Shown piece by piece: positions 8,157 through 17,096 of a stretch of DNA of 64,000 nucleotides. The stretch comes from Sva-07 sp963793335 (lineage in GTDB: Bacteria > Actinomycetota > Acidimicrobiia > Acidimicrobiales > Ilumatobacteraceae): NCBI GenBank assembly GCA_963793335.1, contig CAWBZS010000001.1:682001-746000 (forward strand), in the 5' to 3' direction. A program made the position numbers and the translations under genes. The stretch's first letter is position 1. Every line of letters starts with the position of its first letter. The notes under the pieces are model-generated. The model had not been told where the DNA came from and did not search any database. It saw only the letters and a program-made list of their open reading frames with translations.

Positions 8157-9614
8157 CTACAGCTCGAGCAGATCGCGGAATGCGGCGTCGACCGCATCGC
8201 GGAAGTCGCCGGGCGAGTCGATCGCCACCGGGTCGATGAAGAGACCGATGTCGAACCCGTTCTCGTAGCTCAACGCCGTGGCGTTGCACGCCGTGCCGGC
8301 AACCGGTCCGAGCGCCACGATGTACTGCACACGCGCACCGGAGACGTACAGCGGGATCGGGGCGCCACGAAGATTCGACGTAGCGAAGTCGATCTTCGCA
8401 GCGGTCGCACGGGCAGCGCTCGTGATCACGGACGTCGGCAGCCAATTGGCCACCCCCGAGAGCGCGCTCATGCCACCCCCGCTCGAGGCCATTGCCTCGC
8501 GTTTCTCAGCCAGGCGGCGATGGATGTCGGCGACGCGATCGGCAAGGGGCATCGCAACACCTGGGACCTGCACCGGCACCGGGGTGAACGAGTTGCCACC
8601 GATGGCGGAGTCGTGGCGGGTGCTCAGCACGAAGCTGGTGTTGAACGCATCGACCTCGACGTCGCGTGCGGCGTGATATCTCGTGCATCCTTCGATCATC
8701 CCGGCGAGGAAGACGTCGTTGATCGTCACACCCGCACGTTTGGCCGCCGCCTTCAGTTCGTCGAGCGGAACTCCCACGTGCTCGAGATGGCGGTGGCGCG
8801 ATCGCTGCTTCCACAGCGGCGAGCCACCCTCGACGTCGTTGCCGGACCCGGTGAGTGCGCCAAGTGTCGACGACACCATGCTCGCCGCGCCGTCGATCGA
8901 GTCCTTGGCTCGCTGCGGGTCGGCCGGCCAGATCGCCACTTCGCCGGCCACTCGCCGTGCCACACCGAGTTGACGTCGCACCACGTGCGCCAGCGACTGC
9001 CCGACCACCGCCGGGAACCCGTCGGTGAGGTCGCCGCCGAGCTGCTTGGCATGATGCGCCTCGACCGCCTCGGCCACGATCGTCTCGAGATCGACCTCGT
9101 CGGGCATCGGCGTGTCGGCCTCGAGCTGCTGGTACATCTCGGCCATGCGCAGTTGCCCGATGCCGTCGCTCACCGCGTGGTGCACGATCGCCCACAGCGC
9201 ACTCCGCCCGCCCTTGAGCCCGTCGATGAGTACGAAGCGCCACAGCGGACGTGTCCGATCGAGCGGCTCCTGGTAGAGCTGCGCCGCGAGGTCGAAGAGC
9301 TGGCGTTCCGTGCCGGGTTTGGGAAGACGGAGACGGCGCACGTGGAAGTCGACGTCGAACTCGGGGTCGGGCACCCACGCGGGCGGCGCCAGACGGCCCA
9401 GGCCCGGCACGACACGCTCGTACAGCCGGGGCATCTTCGACACGGCACGGCGCATCGTCCGACGGAAGTGCTCCGGGTCGATCTTGCCCTCCAGGATCGT
9501 CAGCGAGGCCCCGCTCGGGTTGAGCCAGGGGTCCTTCTCGACGTTCCACATCAGTGCTTCGTGGTCGGTCATGCGGTCGGCGAACCGCATCTCACGTTCT
9601 CGGGTTGCTGCCAT
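8157..9614 (-). CDS. Wax ester synthase/diacylglycerol acyltransferase (WS/DGAT)
   Basis: Acyl-CoA:alcohol or diacylglycerol acyltransferase, making wax esters or triacylglycerol as storage lipid. The catalytic H-H-A-V-S-D-G motif is near residue 146. The second family block, P-L-Y-V-S-G-A-R-V near residue 420, and the start W-N-V-E-K-D-P-W also match. Length (485 aa) is normal. The start is the ATG at 9614; a GTG two codons upstream overlaps the likely ribosome site GACGAG. Its minus-strand neighbour upstream is a HAD-PlsC acyltransferase fusion 50 bp away, which supports a lipid assembly role. Confidence 0.92.
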   Translation of the reverse strand: MAATREREMRFADRMTDHEALMWNVEKDPWLNPSGASLTILEGKIDPEHFRRTMRRAVSKMPRLYERVVPGLGRLAPPAWVPDPEFDVDFHVRRLRLPKPGTERQLFDLAAQLYQEPLDRTRPLWRFVLIDGLKGGRSALWAIVHHAVSDGIGQLRMAEMYQQLEADTPMPDEVDLETIVAEAVEAHHAKQLGGDLTDGFPAVVGQSLAHVVRRQLGVARRVAGEVAIWPADPQRAKDSIDGAASMVSSTLGALTGSGNDVEGGSPLWKQRSRHRHLEHVGVPLDELKAAAKRAGVTINDVFLAGMIEGCTRYHAARDVEVDAFNTSFVLSTRHDSAIGGNSFTPVPVQVPGVAMPLADRVADIHRRLAEKREAMASSGGGMSALSGVANWLPTSVITSAARATAAKIDFATSNLRGAPIPLYVSGARVQYIVALGPVAGTACNATALSYENGFDIGLFIDPVAIDSPGDFRDAVDAAFRDLLEL

Positions 9615-9664
9615 GGTCACTCGTCTCGGTCGGTCGTGCGCAGATGCTCGGTGTGGTCGGTCGA

Positions 9665-11098
9665 TCAGGTGTCGTTGCCGGGTCGGCGGTCGGCCTCGCC
9701 TGCCGGATCACCGCGGTAGCCGGGCGGATAGGTGAGCGCCAGCTCGTCTGGCGTCGGCGTTCGGCGCTTGCGTGCCTCGGGCGGCAACAGCGCGCTCAGC
9801 GCCTTCATGATCTTCTTGGTGTCGGCGTCGGGGCTGCGGTACCGGAGCTCGACCGGGGGGCCGACCGTCGCGGTCACCAGCGGTCGATCGCTGAGCGACA
9901 CCTTGGGGAACCGGGAACTGCGCGGCCACACCCGCTCGGTCCCCCACAGCCCGACCGGAATCACCGGAGCACCGGTTGCCGCCGCGATGCGGGCAGCACC
10001 CCAGCGCCCCTTCAGGACCGGATCGAAGAACGCGGGGCCGCGCGGGATCGTTCCTTCGGGTGCGATCATCAGCAACTCGCCTGCCTCGACGGCGGCGATC
10101 GCTGCGTCGAGCGGTTCATCGGACCCGGTACCGCGGTCGACGCGGATGCCCCCGGTGGCTTTCATCAGACGCCCGATCAGCGGCACGTCGAACACTTCTT
10201 TCTTCCCGAGCCCACGCACATTGCGGCCGGTCTTCGCCAGCACGAGGCCCATCACGATCGGGTCGAAGTACGAACGATGGTTGAACACCACGACCGCGCC
10301 GCCCGACGCCGGCACGTGATCGATGCCCTCGAACTCGATACGAGCGTTCGGTGTGATGATCTCCTCGCGCATGAATGGGCGGCCCCATTCCTGCAGCTCT
10401 CGCCCGAGGATCTTCGAGACCCCTTGCGAGCGATCGAAGTGCGTCACCGGCCAGCCCCTGATCGTGGCGACGATGCGCAATTGGAGGTCGGGGTTCACGG
10501 CGACCGGGTGACCAACCATCGCCAACAACGGCGCATCGAAGTAGCTGTCGCTGTAGGCCCAGGACTGTGCAAGATCCGCGCCGTGTTCGGCCGCCCACGC
10601 TGCCACTGCGTCGGCCTTCGACCGACCCCAGATGAATCCACCGGTCATCCGTCCAGTGAACGTCTCGCCGTCGGCGCTGCGCTCCCACTGTGTTGCCACG
10701 ACGTCGTCGAAGCCGAGCAGATCGGCAAACGGCTTCACGAACACCAGCGGCGACGTGGTGGCCATCACCAACCGGCGACCCGCTGCCCGGTGCTCCTCGA
10801 TCGCCTTGGCCGCGCCCGGCAGCAGCATCGTTGCGAGTTCCTCCGCCGCGTCGGCCATGGCCGCGGTGACGGTCGCCACACTCCACCCGTTGGCCGCTCG
10901 GCTCGACAGCCGAGCGGGCTGCATCATCAACCACGTCTCGCCGAACTGCTCGTAGAACTTCGTGAAGACGTCGACCAGCGGAATCTCCTGGGAACCGCCG
11001 ATCCCGTGGGCCGCCAGGTGATGACGAAACACCGTGGCCGACGACGAGGTGATCAGGGTCCGATCGAGATCGAAGACGGCGAGGGCGTGACGAGACAT
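9665..11098 (-). CDS. HAD-IB phosphatase fused to 1-acylglycerol-3-phosphate acyltransferase (PlsC)
   Basis: A 477-residue two-domain enzyme. Residues 1-220 are a SerB-like HAD-IB hydrolase (F-D-L-D-R-T, nucleophile D10; a later S-Y-A-Y-S-D-S motif). Residues 250-440 are a PlsC/LPLAT acyltransferase with N-H-R-S-Y-F-D at 273-279 and P-E-G-T at the second substrate box. This known fusion could acylate lysophosphatidate and dephosphorylate the product or a related phosphate ester, feeding triacylglycerol synthesis. The start ATG at 11098 (M-S-R-H-A-L-A-V-F-D) is chosen because upstream sequence is not HAD-like. It lies next to WS/DGAT on the same strand. Confidence 0.9.
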   Translation of the reverse strand: MSRHALAVFDLDRTLITSSSATVFRHHLAAHGIGGSQEIPLVDVFTKFYEQFGETWLMMQPARLSSRAANGWSVATVTAAMADAAEELATMLLPGAAKAIEEHRAAGRRLVMATTSPLVFVKPFADLLGFDDVVATQWERSADGETFTGRMTGGFIWGRSKADAVAAWAAEHGADLAQSWAYSDSYFDAPLLAMVGHPVAVNPDLQLRIVATIRGWPVTHFDRSQGVSKILGRELQEWGRPFMREEIITPNARIEFEGIDHVPASGGAVVVFNHRSYFDPIVMGLVLAKTGRNVRGLGKKEVFDVPLIGRLMKATGGIRVDRGTGSDEPLDAAIAAVEAGELLMIAPEGTIPRGPAFFDPVLKGRWGAARIAAATGAPVIPVGLWGTERVWPRSSRFPKVSLSDRPLVTATVGPPVELRYRSPDADTKKIMKALSALLPPEARKRRTPTPDELALTYPPGYRGDPAGEADRRPGNDT

Positions 11099-11138
11099 CG
11101 TCTCCACACTATGTGAACCGGGCACGGTACGTGCCCGC

Positions 11139-12395
11139 TCAGCCGACAACGGCAAACCGCCACCACCGCAGGAGCCGCTGCCGATGGTGCCCGGCCACGA
11201 GCACGAGGTGATTCCCGAGTGGGCGTTCCAGGAGGTCATCGACGTCGCCCGCCGAAAGCTGCACCGTCACCTGGGTGCGGCACAGGTCGGGTCGATCACC
11301 GGTGGCGACGATGTCGCCTTCGGCGATCCAACACTCGTCGAGGTCGCGTCCGCCGAGGCGAACGAGGGTGACCGGCTGCGTGGCGAAGGTGGCACTGATC
11401 CCCACGCCGATACCGGACTCGAAGTGGGTGTCGAGTGAGAACCCCTCCACCATCGATGGCGCCACGGTGCAATGTGCCAGCACGATGCTGTTTGCGTCGA
11501 CATCGATGCTGGCCGGGTTGGCCATCCACGTCGGTTGGTCGAGCAGCACCCGTATCCACAGCATGGCGAGCGCTGAGGGCACATCGCCCTCACACCCCGC
11601 CACGACGCCATCGTCGTTGAGGCTGGCGAGGGCCAGGCACCCGGAGGTGCCAGGGTCGCTCAAGAGATCGAAGCAGCGCACGGTCACCGCATCGAGCTCC
11701 TCGGTCTCGAGCAGGTCGTCGATCGCATGTCGGACCGCGAGTGCATCGTTGACGGCCCGCCGTTCCACGGTGGTTCGCACCGGGTCGGCCACCGAAGTGA
11801 AGCGATCGGCCAGCGGACCCACCGGGGTGACGGGTGCACGGGTCAACTCGATCATTCGTGTCGGTTCGACCGTGACCACCCGAGGACCCCAGCGGCGTCG
11901 CACCACCTCGGGCTCGGGGCTGCTCGCGATCAGCCACGAAGACGGACCGCCCACCACACCAAGCCGCGTGTTGCGCAAGGCTGCGATGGCCTCGAGGTCG
12001 CGGACGGCGTCGCCCAGGACGAGTCGGTCGACCGACGAATCACCAGTGAGCGCCACGATGCGGCCGCGTTCGCCCCGCTGGCGAAGCGCCGCGAGCGCCT
12101 CCATGGCGGCCGGCAACGAGTTGTGCGCACCATGCGCCACCAGCACCGTCGGTGCGTCGCTTCCAGCCCGGCGCCGCTCCTCCAGTGCATCGAACAGCCG
12201 GTGCTCGGTGCCGCCCGTGGCCACCACCATCAGATGCACGTCGTGCCCGGTCGGCTGCGCAGCCTTGCCCCCGTCCGCGGACTCGCCACCGAGTTCGTCG
12301 AGCAGTGTCAGCACCGACGCCATCAGCGAGTCGACGGTGGAGGCGTCGTGCAACGGCGACGCCACCACCGAGTAGGCGAAGCGGGCAGCGGTCAC
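11139..12395 (-). CDS. L-fucose/L-arabinose isomerase-fold protein
   Basis: A 418-residue protein from a GTG start that overlaps the thioredoxin stop (GTGA). The C-terminal half shows the pattern of fucose isomerase-like proteins: C-F-D-L-L-S-D, then A-L-A-S-L-N-D-D-G-V-V-A-G-C-E-G-D with S-A-L-A-M-L, then V-L-A-H-C-T, and a final V-L-V-A-G-H-H. The E-G-D region supplies metal ligands in true isomerases. The N-terminal half is a divergent Rossmann-like part. No sugar genes surround it, so the substrate is unclear. It may be a ketol isomerase of an unknown sugar or an isomerase-fold protein with a new role. Confidence 0.6.
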   Translation of the reverse strand: MTAARFAYSVVASPLHDASTVDSLMASVLTLLDELGGESADGGKAAQPTGHDVHLMVVATGGTEHRLFDALEERRRAGSDAPTVLVAHGAHNSLPAAMEALAALRQRGERGRIVALTGDSSVDRLVLGDAVRDLEAIAALRNTRLGVVGGPSSWLIASSPEPEVVRRRWGPRVVTVEPTRMIELTRAPVTPVGPLADRFTSVADPVRTTVERRAVNDALAVRHAIDDLLETEELDAVTVRCFDLLSDPGTSGCLALASLNDDGVVAGCEGDVPSALAMLWIRVLLDQPTWMANPASIDVDANSIVLAHCTVAPSMVEGFSLDTHFESGIGVGISATFATQPVTLVRLGGRDLDECWIAEGDIVATGDRPDLCRTQVTVQLSAGDVDDLLERPLGNHLVLVAGHHRQRLLRWWRFAVVG

Positions 12396-12808
12396 GACAG
12401 CTGCTCGATCCGGGCGCGCAGCACGTGCTCGGGCTGGGCGCCGACGACGGTGTCGACGAGTTCACCGTCCCGCATGAACAACAACATCGGAATGCTGCGC
12501 GCCTCGTAGCGCTGCGCCGTGCGGGGTGATTCGTCGACGTTGACCTTGACCACCTTCAACGACTCGGCGAAGTCCTTCGACAGTCGATCCAGAACCGGCG
12601 CCACCATTCGACACGGCCCGCACCACGGCGCCCACAGGTCGACGAGCACCAGGCGTTTCGTGTCGACCGCAGCAGCGAAGTCGCCGTCACCGGCCTCCAC
12701 CTGCCAGGCCAGCGCAGCCCCACACTTGGCACACCGAGGCGACCCGGACGCACTCGTCGGCACCCGGTTCTTTGCGTCGCAGGACGGACAGGACACCACA
12801 TTCCCCAC
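12392..12808 (-). CDS. Thioredoxin with N-terminal zinc ribbon (TrxC-like)
   Basis: A thiol-disulfide reductase of about 138 residues. Residues 7-29 hold a CxxC...CxxC zinc ribbon (C7, C10, C26, C29) as in thioredoxin 2. The redox site W-C-G-P-C is at C63/C66, and the cis-proline region S-I-P-M-L near residue 105 follows. The chosen start is GTG at 12808 (V-G-N-V-V-S-C); another GTG nine bases further in would shorten it by three residues. It overlaps the isomerase-like gene downstream by 4 bp, so the pair is translationally coupled. Confidence 0.9.
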   Translation of the reverse strand: MGNVVSCPSCDAKNRVPTSASGSPRCAKCGAALAWQVEAGDGDFAAAVDTKRLVLVDLWAPWCGPCRMVAPVLDRLSKDFAESLKVVKVNVDESPRTAQRYEARSIPMLLFMRDGELVDTVVGAQPEHVLRARIEQLS

Positions 12809-12933
12809 GAGGTCGAGCCTACGGACCGTCTCGGAGGCACCACCAGAGTCGATCGTCCCGACGCCCACACGACGTGTCCAGTTCGAGCTCGACACGTTTG
12901 ATCCTGAGGCCACACCACAGTTGACTGGCAGGT

Positions 12934-14355
12934 ATGGCCTTCGTCCTCGAACCAGGCCGACGCCTCCAGCGGGAGGTACGCGGCGTCGCAGCGCAGCGAC
13001 TCGATGACGCCATCGACCACCTCGACCAGCTCGATGTTGATCCGCCGGCCGACCTCGAAGTCACCGTGCATGCAGTGCGCAAGCGGTGCAAGGAGACACG
13101 CGGACTGGCGCGACTCGTCAAGCCGGCGCTCGGCGACGAATTCAAGTCGTTCGACCGAACGGTGCGGGCGGCGGCGAACGAGCTGTCGACGCTGCGCGAC
13201 GCGCACGCTGTCCTCGCAACGTTCGACGCGATGCTCGCCGACCAGCCCGACGACGACCTCCTGCGGATGGTGCGGGACCGCCACGCCGCCGTCTCACTCG
13301 GTGCCAACCGAGCAGCAAGCGAGGCCGGCCGGATCGAAGCGGCACGGAACCGGTTGGCAGCGGCGCGCGAGGCATCACAGCACTGGAAGATCCCCCGCAG
13401 GTTCGACACGATCGAAGCCGGCGTTGCCGCCACCTACGCCCAGGGCCGATCGTCGCTACGCCGAGTAGCAGCTCGCCCGACCGACAAGCGGCTGCACGAG
13501 TGGCGCAAGACGGTCAAGTACCTCTGGTACCAGATGCAGCTGCTGCACGATGCCGCTCCCAGCGTGATCGGCCCGATGGCCGATCAGCTCGATCGACTCT
13601 CCGAGGACCTCGGCGACGACCACGACCTCACCGTCATGGTCGAACTGCTCGGCGACCACCCTGACGACTACGGGACAGCACGTGACGTCGAGCACGTCTG
13701 CTCGCTGGCTCGAAGCCGCCAGGGCCGGCTGCGCGCCTCGGCGATCCGATCCGGGGCGACGATCTACACCGAGTCCAAGCACGCATTCGCACGCCGAATC
13801 GCGGGGTACTGGCACACCACCGTCGCTGCCGGCCCCGAACCGTCCAACGAGCGGCCCGAACACGAAGAGCCCGCTCACGCCCTCGTGGAACGCGAACGCA
13901 AGTTCCTGATCGACACCGTGCCCGACGACATGAATCGATCCGACGCTGTCGAACTGCGACAGGGATACCTCGCCGCCGACGATCGTCGCTCGGTTCGGGT
14001 GCGCGACGCCGGACCTGCCGGCTGCACGCTCACGGTGAAAGCAGGCAGCGGTGCCGAACGAACCGAGCTCGAGTGGCCGATCGAACGCCGAGAGTTCGAT
14101 GCTGCGTGGCCCCACACCGAGGGCGGGCGGGTCGAGAAGGTCCGACACCGGATCCCGTTCGGCGATCACGTCGTCGAACTCGATGTGTTCGGCGGCGCGC
14201 TCGACGGCCTCGTGTTGGCCGAGGTCGAATTCACGTCAGCTGCGGCGATGACCGCGTTCACGCCGCCGTCATGGTTCGGGCGGGAGGTCACCGACGACGG
14301 TCGCTACACGAACGCTGCACTCGCGCGCCACGGGCGTCCGGCCACGTCGACCTGA
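12934..14355 (+). CDS. CHAD-CYTH protein (polyphosphate-binding domain plus triphosphatase domain)
   Basis: A 473-residue protein with a CHAD domain first (about residues 1-295, helical, with conserved R-K-R/H positions such as V-H-A-V-R-K-R-C-K) and a CYTH domain last (319-470). The CYTH signature E-R-E-R-K is at residues 319-323, followed by the G-Y-L and R-V-R strands and the late E-V-E-F strand that complete the eight-strand tunnel. CYTH enzymes hydrolyse inorganic triphosphate with divalent metal; CHAD binds polyphosphate granules. The usual order in bacteria is CYTH then CHAD, so this arrangement is reversed. It is divergent from the thioredoxin gene and converges on the aminotransferase. 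Confidence 0.88.
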   Translation: MAFVLEPGRRLQREVRGVAAQRLDDAIDHLDQLDVDPPADLEVTVHAVRKRCKETRGLARLVKPALGDEFKSFDRTVRAAANELSTLRDAHAVLATFDAMLADQPDDDLLRMVRDRHAAVSLGANRAASEAGRIEAARNRLAAAREASQHWKIPRRFDTIEAGVAATYAQGRSSLRRVAARPTDKRLHEWRKTVKYLWYQMQLLHDAAPSVIGPMADQLDRLSEDLGDDHDLTVMVELLGDHPDDYGTARDVEHVCSLARSRQGRLRASAIRSGATIYTESKHAFARRIAGYWHTTVAAGPEPSNERPEHEEPAHALVERERKFLIDTVPDDMNRSDAVELRQGYLAADDRRSVRVRDAGPAGCTLTVKAGSGAERTELEWPIERREFDAAWPHTEGGRVEKVRHRIPFGDHVVELDVFGGALDGLVLAEVEFTSAAAMTAFTPPSWFGREVTDDGRYTNAALARHGRPATST

Positions 14356-14364
14356 CCGGCAGGG

Positions 14365-15600
14365 TCACACGACGTCGACCAGGGCCTTGTCCAGCGCCGA
14401 CAGCGCAACCTCGATCTCTTCCCCACTCACCGTGAGCGGCGGCATGAACCGAATGGTCGTCCCCGCTGTTCCGGCGGTCATCAAGATCACCTTGCCCTCG
14501 TCGAGGCAGTGCCTCACCACTCCGGCGGCGCGTGCCGCGGTGTCGAGTTGGGCAGCGATCATCAGACCGAGCGCACGAACCTGCACGATCGCCGGGTGCC
14601 GCTCCTGGAGCCGGCGGAGCCCGTCGGCCAGTTGCGCCCCCCGCTCCTCGACCGAGTTCGAGAACCCGTCAGCGGTGAGGACGTCGATCGTTGCCAGCGC
14701 TGCGGCACACCCCATGGGATTTCCGCCGTACGTGCCACCGTGGGAACCGGTCGGCCAACGATCGTCGAGCTCGCGACGGGTGCCGAGCGCCGAGAAGGGA
14801 AAACCCGATGCGATGCCCTTGGCCATGCAGACGACGTCGGGCTCGACGTCGTAGTGCTCGATGGCGAACATCTTGCCAGTGCGCCCGAAGCCGGACTGCA
14901 CCTCGTCGGCGATGAACAACATGCCGTGCTGTTTGCACCGCTGGTCGATGCCCTCCAAGAAGTTCGGCGGCGCCGCGATGTAGCCCCCTTCACCCAGCAC
15001 CGGTTCGATGATCACCGCTGCGGTCTCGCTCGGAGCGGTGACGCTCGCAAGCAGGTCGTCGAACGCAGCGAGCGAGCGGGCGACCTCGGCCTGGACGTCG
15101 GCGGCGCGCACGCTGGGGTACGGCGCGATGAAGATGCCCGACGGCAATGGGGCATGGCCAGCTCGATACACCGTCTTCGAGGTGGTCATCGCCATCGCCT
15201 GATGTGTTCGGCCGTGGAAGCTGCCCTGGAACACGATGATGTTCGGCCGACCGGTGGCCTGCTTGGCGAGCTTCACCGCGGCCTCGGTGATCTCGGCGCC
15301 CGAGTTCGCGAAGAAGAACGTGTCGATGCCGTCAGGGGTGATCTCGGCCAGCCGCGCTGCGAGGGGCTGCATCAAATCGTGGGTGTACACGTTGGCCTGA
15401 GCGTGCACGAATCGGCGCGCCTGGGCAGCGATCGCAGCGGTGACCGTCGGATGGCTGTGACCCGTCGACGTGACGGCGATGCCACCGCTGAAGTCGAGGT
15501 AGCGATCACCGGAGGTGGTGACCACCCACGACCCCTCGCCCGAGGCGACGTCGAGGTCGGTGACCTTGAACCACACGTGCGACAGATGGTCGATGCTCAT
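14365..15600 (-). CDS. Class III aminotransferase (4-aminobutyrate/acetylornithine type)
   Basis: A PLP-dependent omega-aminotransferase of 411 residues. The PLP lysine is K261 in V-C-M-A-K-G-I-A-S-G, preceded by the aspartate of F-I-A-D-E-V-Q-S-G-F-G-R. The phosphate-binding N-S-G-A-E motif is near residue 98. The family spans GABA, ornithine and putrescine aminotransferases. It lies 7 bp behind a FAD oxidase of the gamma-glutamylputrescine or D-amino acid type on the same strand, suggesting joint breakdown of an amine or amino acid, such as the putrescine-to-GABA-to-succinate route. That pathway is inference; no other puu genes are visible. Confidence 0.85.
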   Translation of the reverse strand: MSIDHLSHVWFKVTDLDVASGEGSWVVTTSGDRYLDFSGGIAVTSTGHSHPTVTAAIAAQARRFVHAQANVYTHDLMQPLAARLAEITPDGIDTFFFANSGAEITEAAVKLAKQATGRPNIIVFQGSFHGRTHQAMAMTTSKTVYRAGHAPLPSGIFIAPYPSVRAADVQAEVARSLAAFDDLLASVTAPSETAAVIIEPVLGEGGYIAAPPNFLEGIDQRCKQHGMLFIADEVQSGFGRTGKMFAIEHYDVEPDVVCMAKGIASGFPFSALGTRRELDDRWPTGSHGGTYGGNPMGCAAALATIDVLTADGFSNSVEERGAQLADGLRRLQERHPAIVQVRALGLMIAAQLDTAARAAGVVRHCLDEGKVILMTAGTAGTTIRFMPPLTVSGEEIEVALSALDKALVDVV

Positions 15601-15607
15601 CGGTGCA

Positions 15608-17005
15608 TCATCCCACGATTCGGTCGAGCATCACACCGCCGCGAGGGGTCGTGCCGCGCGTCGATTCCTGCTCGTCGATCCACCCCGCGAGTCGACGCAT
15701 TGCGTTGATCGCGACCCACCGGAGGGGCTCGGGCTCCCAGCGCCGGGATCGATGCTGCACCCACGGCAACGCAACGAGCGCTGAGTCGGGAGCGAGCACG
15801 AGGTCGGCAACGGTTCGTCCGGCCAGATTCGCGGCCGCAACGCCCTCACCGACGTACCCACCGGCCCACGCGATGCCGGTGGCACGGTCGAGGCCGACCG
15901 ATGGCCGCCAGTCGCGAGGGACGCCGAGGACGCCGCCCCAGCGATGCGTGATCGCCACATCGCGAAGCTGCGGGAGCAGATCGACCAGCGTGTCGATGAT
16001 CTGCCCATGGACGTCGGAGTTGGCCTCCGTGGCCGGGTCGAGTCCTGAACCGAAGTGGTACGGGGCTCCACGCCCGCCGAAGGCGATCCGCCCGTCGGAG
16101 GTCCGCTGGCCGTAGATCACCATGCGTCGATCATCGGCGAACGTCTCCATCGCGCGCAGGCCGATCGTGTCCCACATCGCGGCGTCGAGCGGTTGGGTCG
16201 CAACCATCAACGAGTACAGCGGCACAACGGAACGACGCAGACCCGGCAACGCGCTCGTGTACCCCTCGGTGGCGCGCAGCACGATGTCGGCGCGAATCGT
16301 GCCCCGATCGGTGACGACACGCGGGCGACTGGTCGCCGAACCGGCGACCATGCCGGTCGCTGCGGTGCCCTCGACGATCGTTGCGCCGAGCCGCTCGACC
16401 ACGTCGGCCAGCCCGCGAACCAGTCGGGCGGGCTGCACTCGTGCGCACGCGCCGTATCGCAGCCCACCCACGACGTTGGTGGCGGCGAGCTGTGCCGTTG
16501 CCTCGTCGGCACCGATCGATGTCAGCACGTCGGCACCGAGTCCGTGGTGGCGGTACTCCGCGACCTCGGCGATCTGCCGGGCGCGCTGTGGTGCCGTACG
16601 AGCGAGTCGCAACGCGCCACCATGTTCGAATCCGCAGTCGATCCGTTCGTCGGCCACCACCCGCCCCACCTCGGCAACGGTGTCCACGATGGCCCGGGTC
16701 AGCGCGACACCGGGTTCGGGCCCCCAGGTGGCAACCGCCCCACCGAGCCCGCCGGCGAGTTCACCGACGCACCACCCCCCGTTGCGGCCCGATGCGCCGA
16801 AGCCGACGACGTGCTGCTCGACGATGAGGATGCGCAACGACGGGTCGTTGCGCAGCAACGAGTAGGCGCTCCACAATCCGGTGTAGCCAGCTCCGACGAT
16901 CGCCACATCGACGTCGGCGTCGCCGTCGAGCGAGGCACGTGTGACGAGCGGGCTGTCCAACTGGTCGAGCCAGAGCGACCTCGAACGTACCTCCTCGTCG
17001 TTCAC
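15608..17005 (-). CDS. FAD-dependent oxidoreductase (DAO family, PuuB/glycine oxidase-like)
   Basis: About 465 residues from the GTG at 17005 (V-N-D-E-E-V-R-S). The dinucleotide motif V-A-I-V-G-A-G-Y-T-G-L near residue 31 binds FAD. Later blocks are G-A-S-G-R-N-G-G-W-C near residue 70, and near the C terminus G-I-A-W-A-G-G-Y-V-G-E-G-V with A-N-L-A-G-R-T. This order fits the DAO superfamily, closest by pattern to gamma-glutamylputrescine oxidase. The product of such an enzyme is an aldehyde or imine plus H2O2, which the downstream aminotransferase could process further. A longer start at 17098 would overlap the divergent neighbour's promoter and is less likely. Confidence 0.85.
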   Translation of the reverse strand: MNDEEVRSRSLWLDQLDSPLVTRASLDGDADVDVAIVGAGYTGLWSAYSLLRNDPSLRILIVEQHVVGFGASGRNGGWCVGELAGGLGGAVATWGPEPGVALTRAIVDTVAEVGRVVADERIDCGFEHGGALRLARTAPQRARQIAEVAEYRHHGLGADVLTSIGADEATAQLAATNVVGGLRYGACARVQPARLVRGLADVVERLGATIVEGTAATGMVAGSATSRPRVVTDRGTIRADIVLRATEGYTSALPGLRRSVVPLYSLMVATQPLDAAMWDTIGLRAMETFADDRRMVIYGQRTSDGRIAFGGRGAPYHFGSGLDPATEANSDVHGQIIDTLVDLLPQLRDVAITHRWGGVLGVPRDWRPSVGLDRATGIAWAGGYVGEGVAAANLAGRTVADLVLAPDSALVALPWVQHRSRRWEPEPLRWVAINAMRRLAGWIDEQESTRGTTPRGGVMLDRIVG

Positions 17006-17096
17006 GCCGCGAGCGTAACCACCGCTCGGACACCCGAGAACGCCGTGCATCGTCGGACCACCCCGCACCAGACCGTGCGCCCAGTACATTTCCGCC

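Noticed and set aside
7821..9719. 632-codon plus-strand open frame
   Set aside because: It lies opposite to the MOSC and WS/DGAT genes, which have clear motifs; the plus-strand translation has none.
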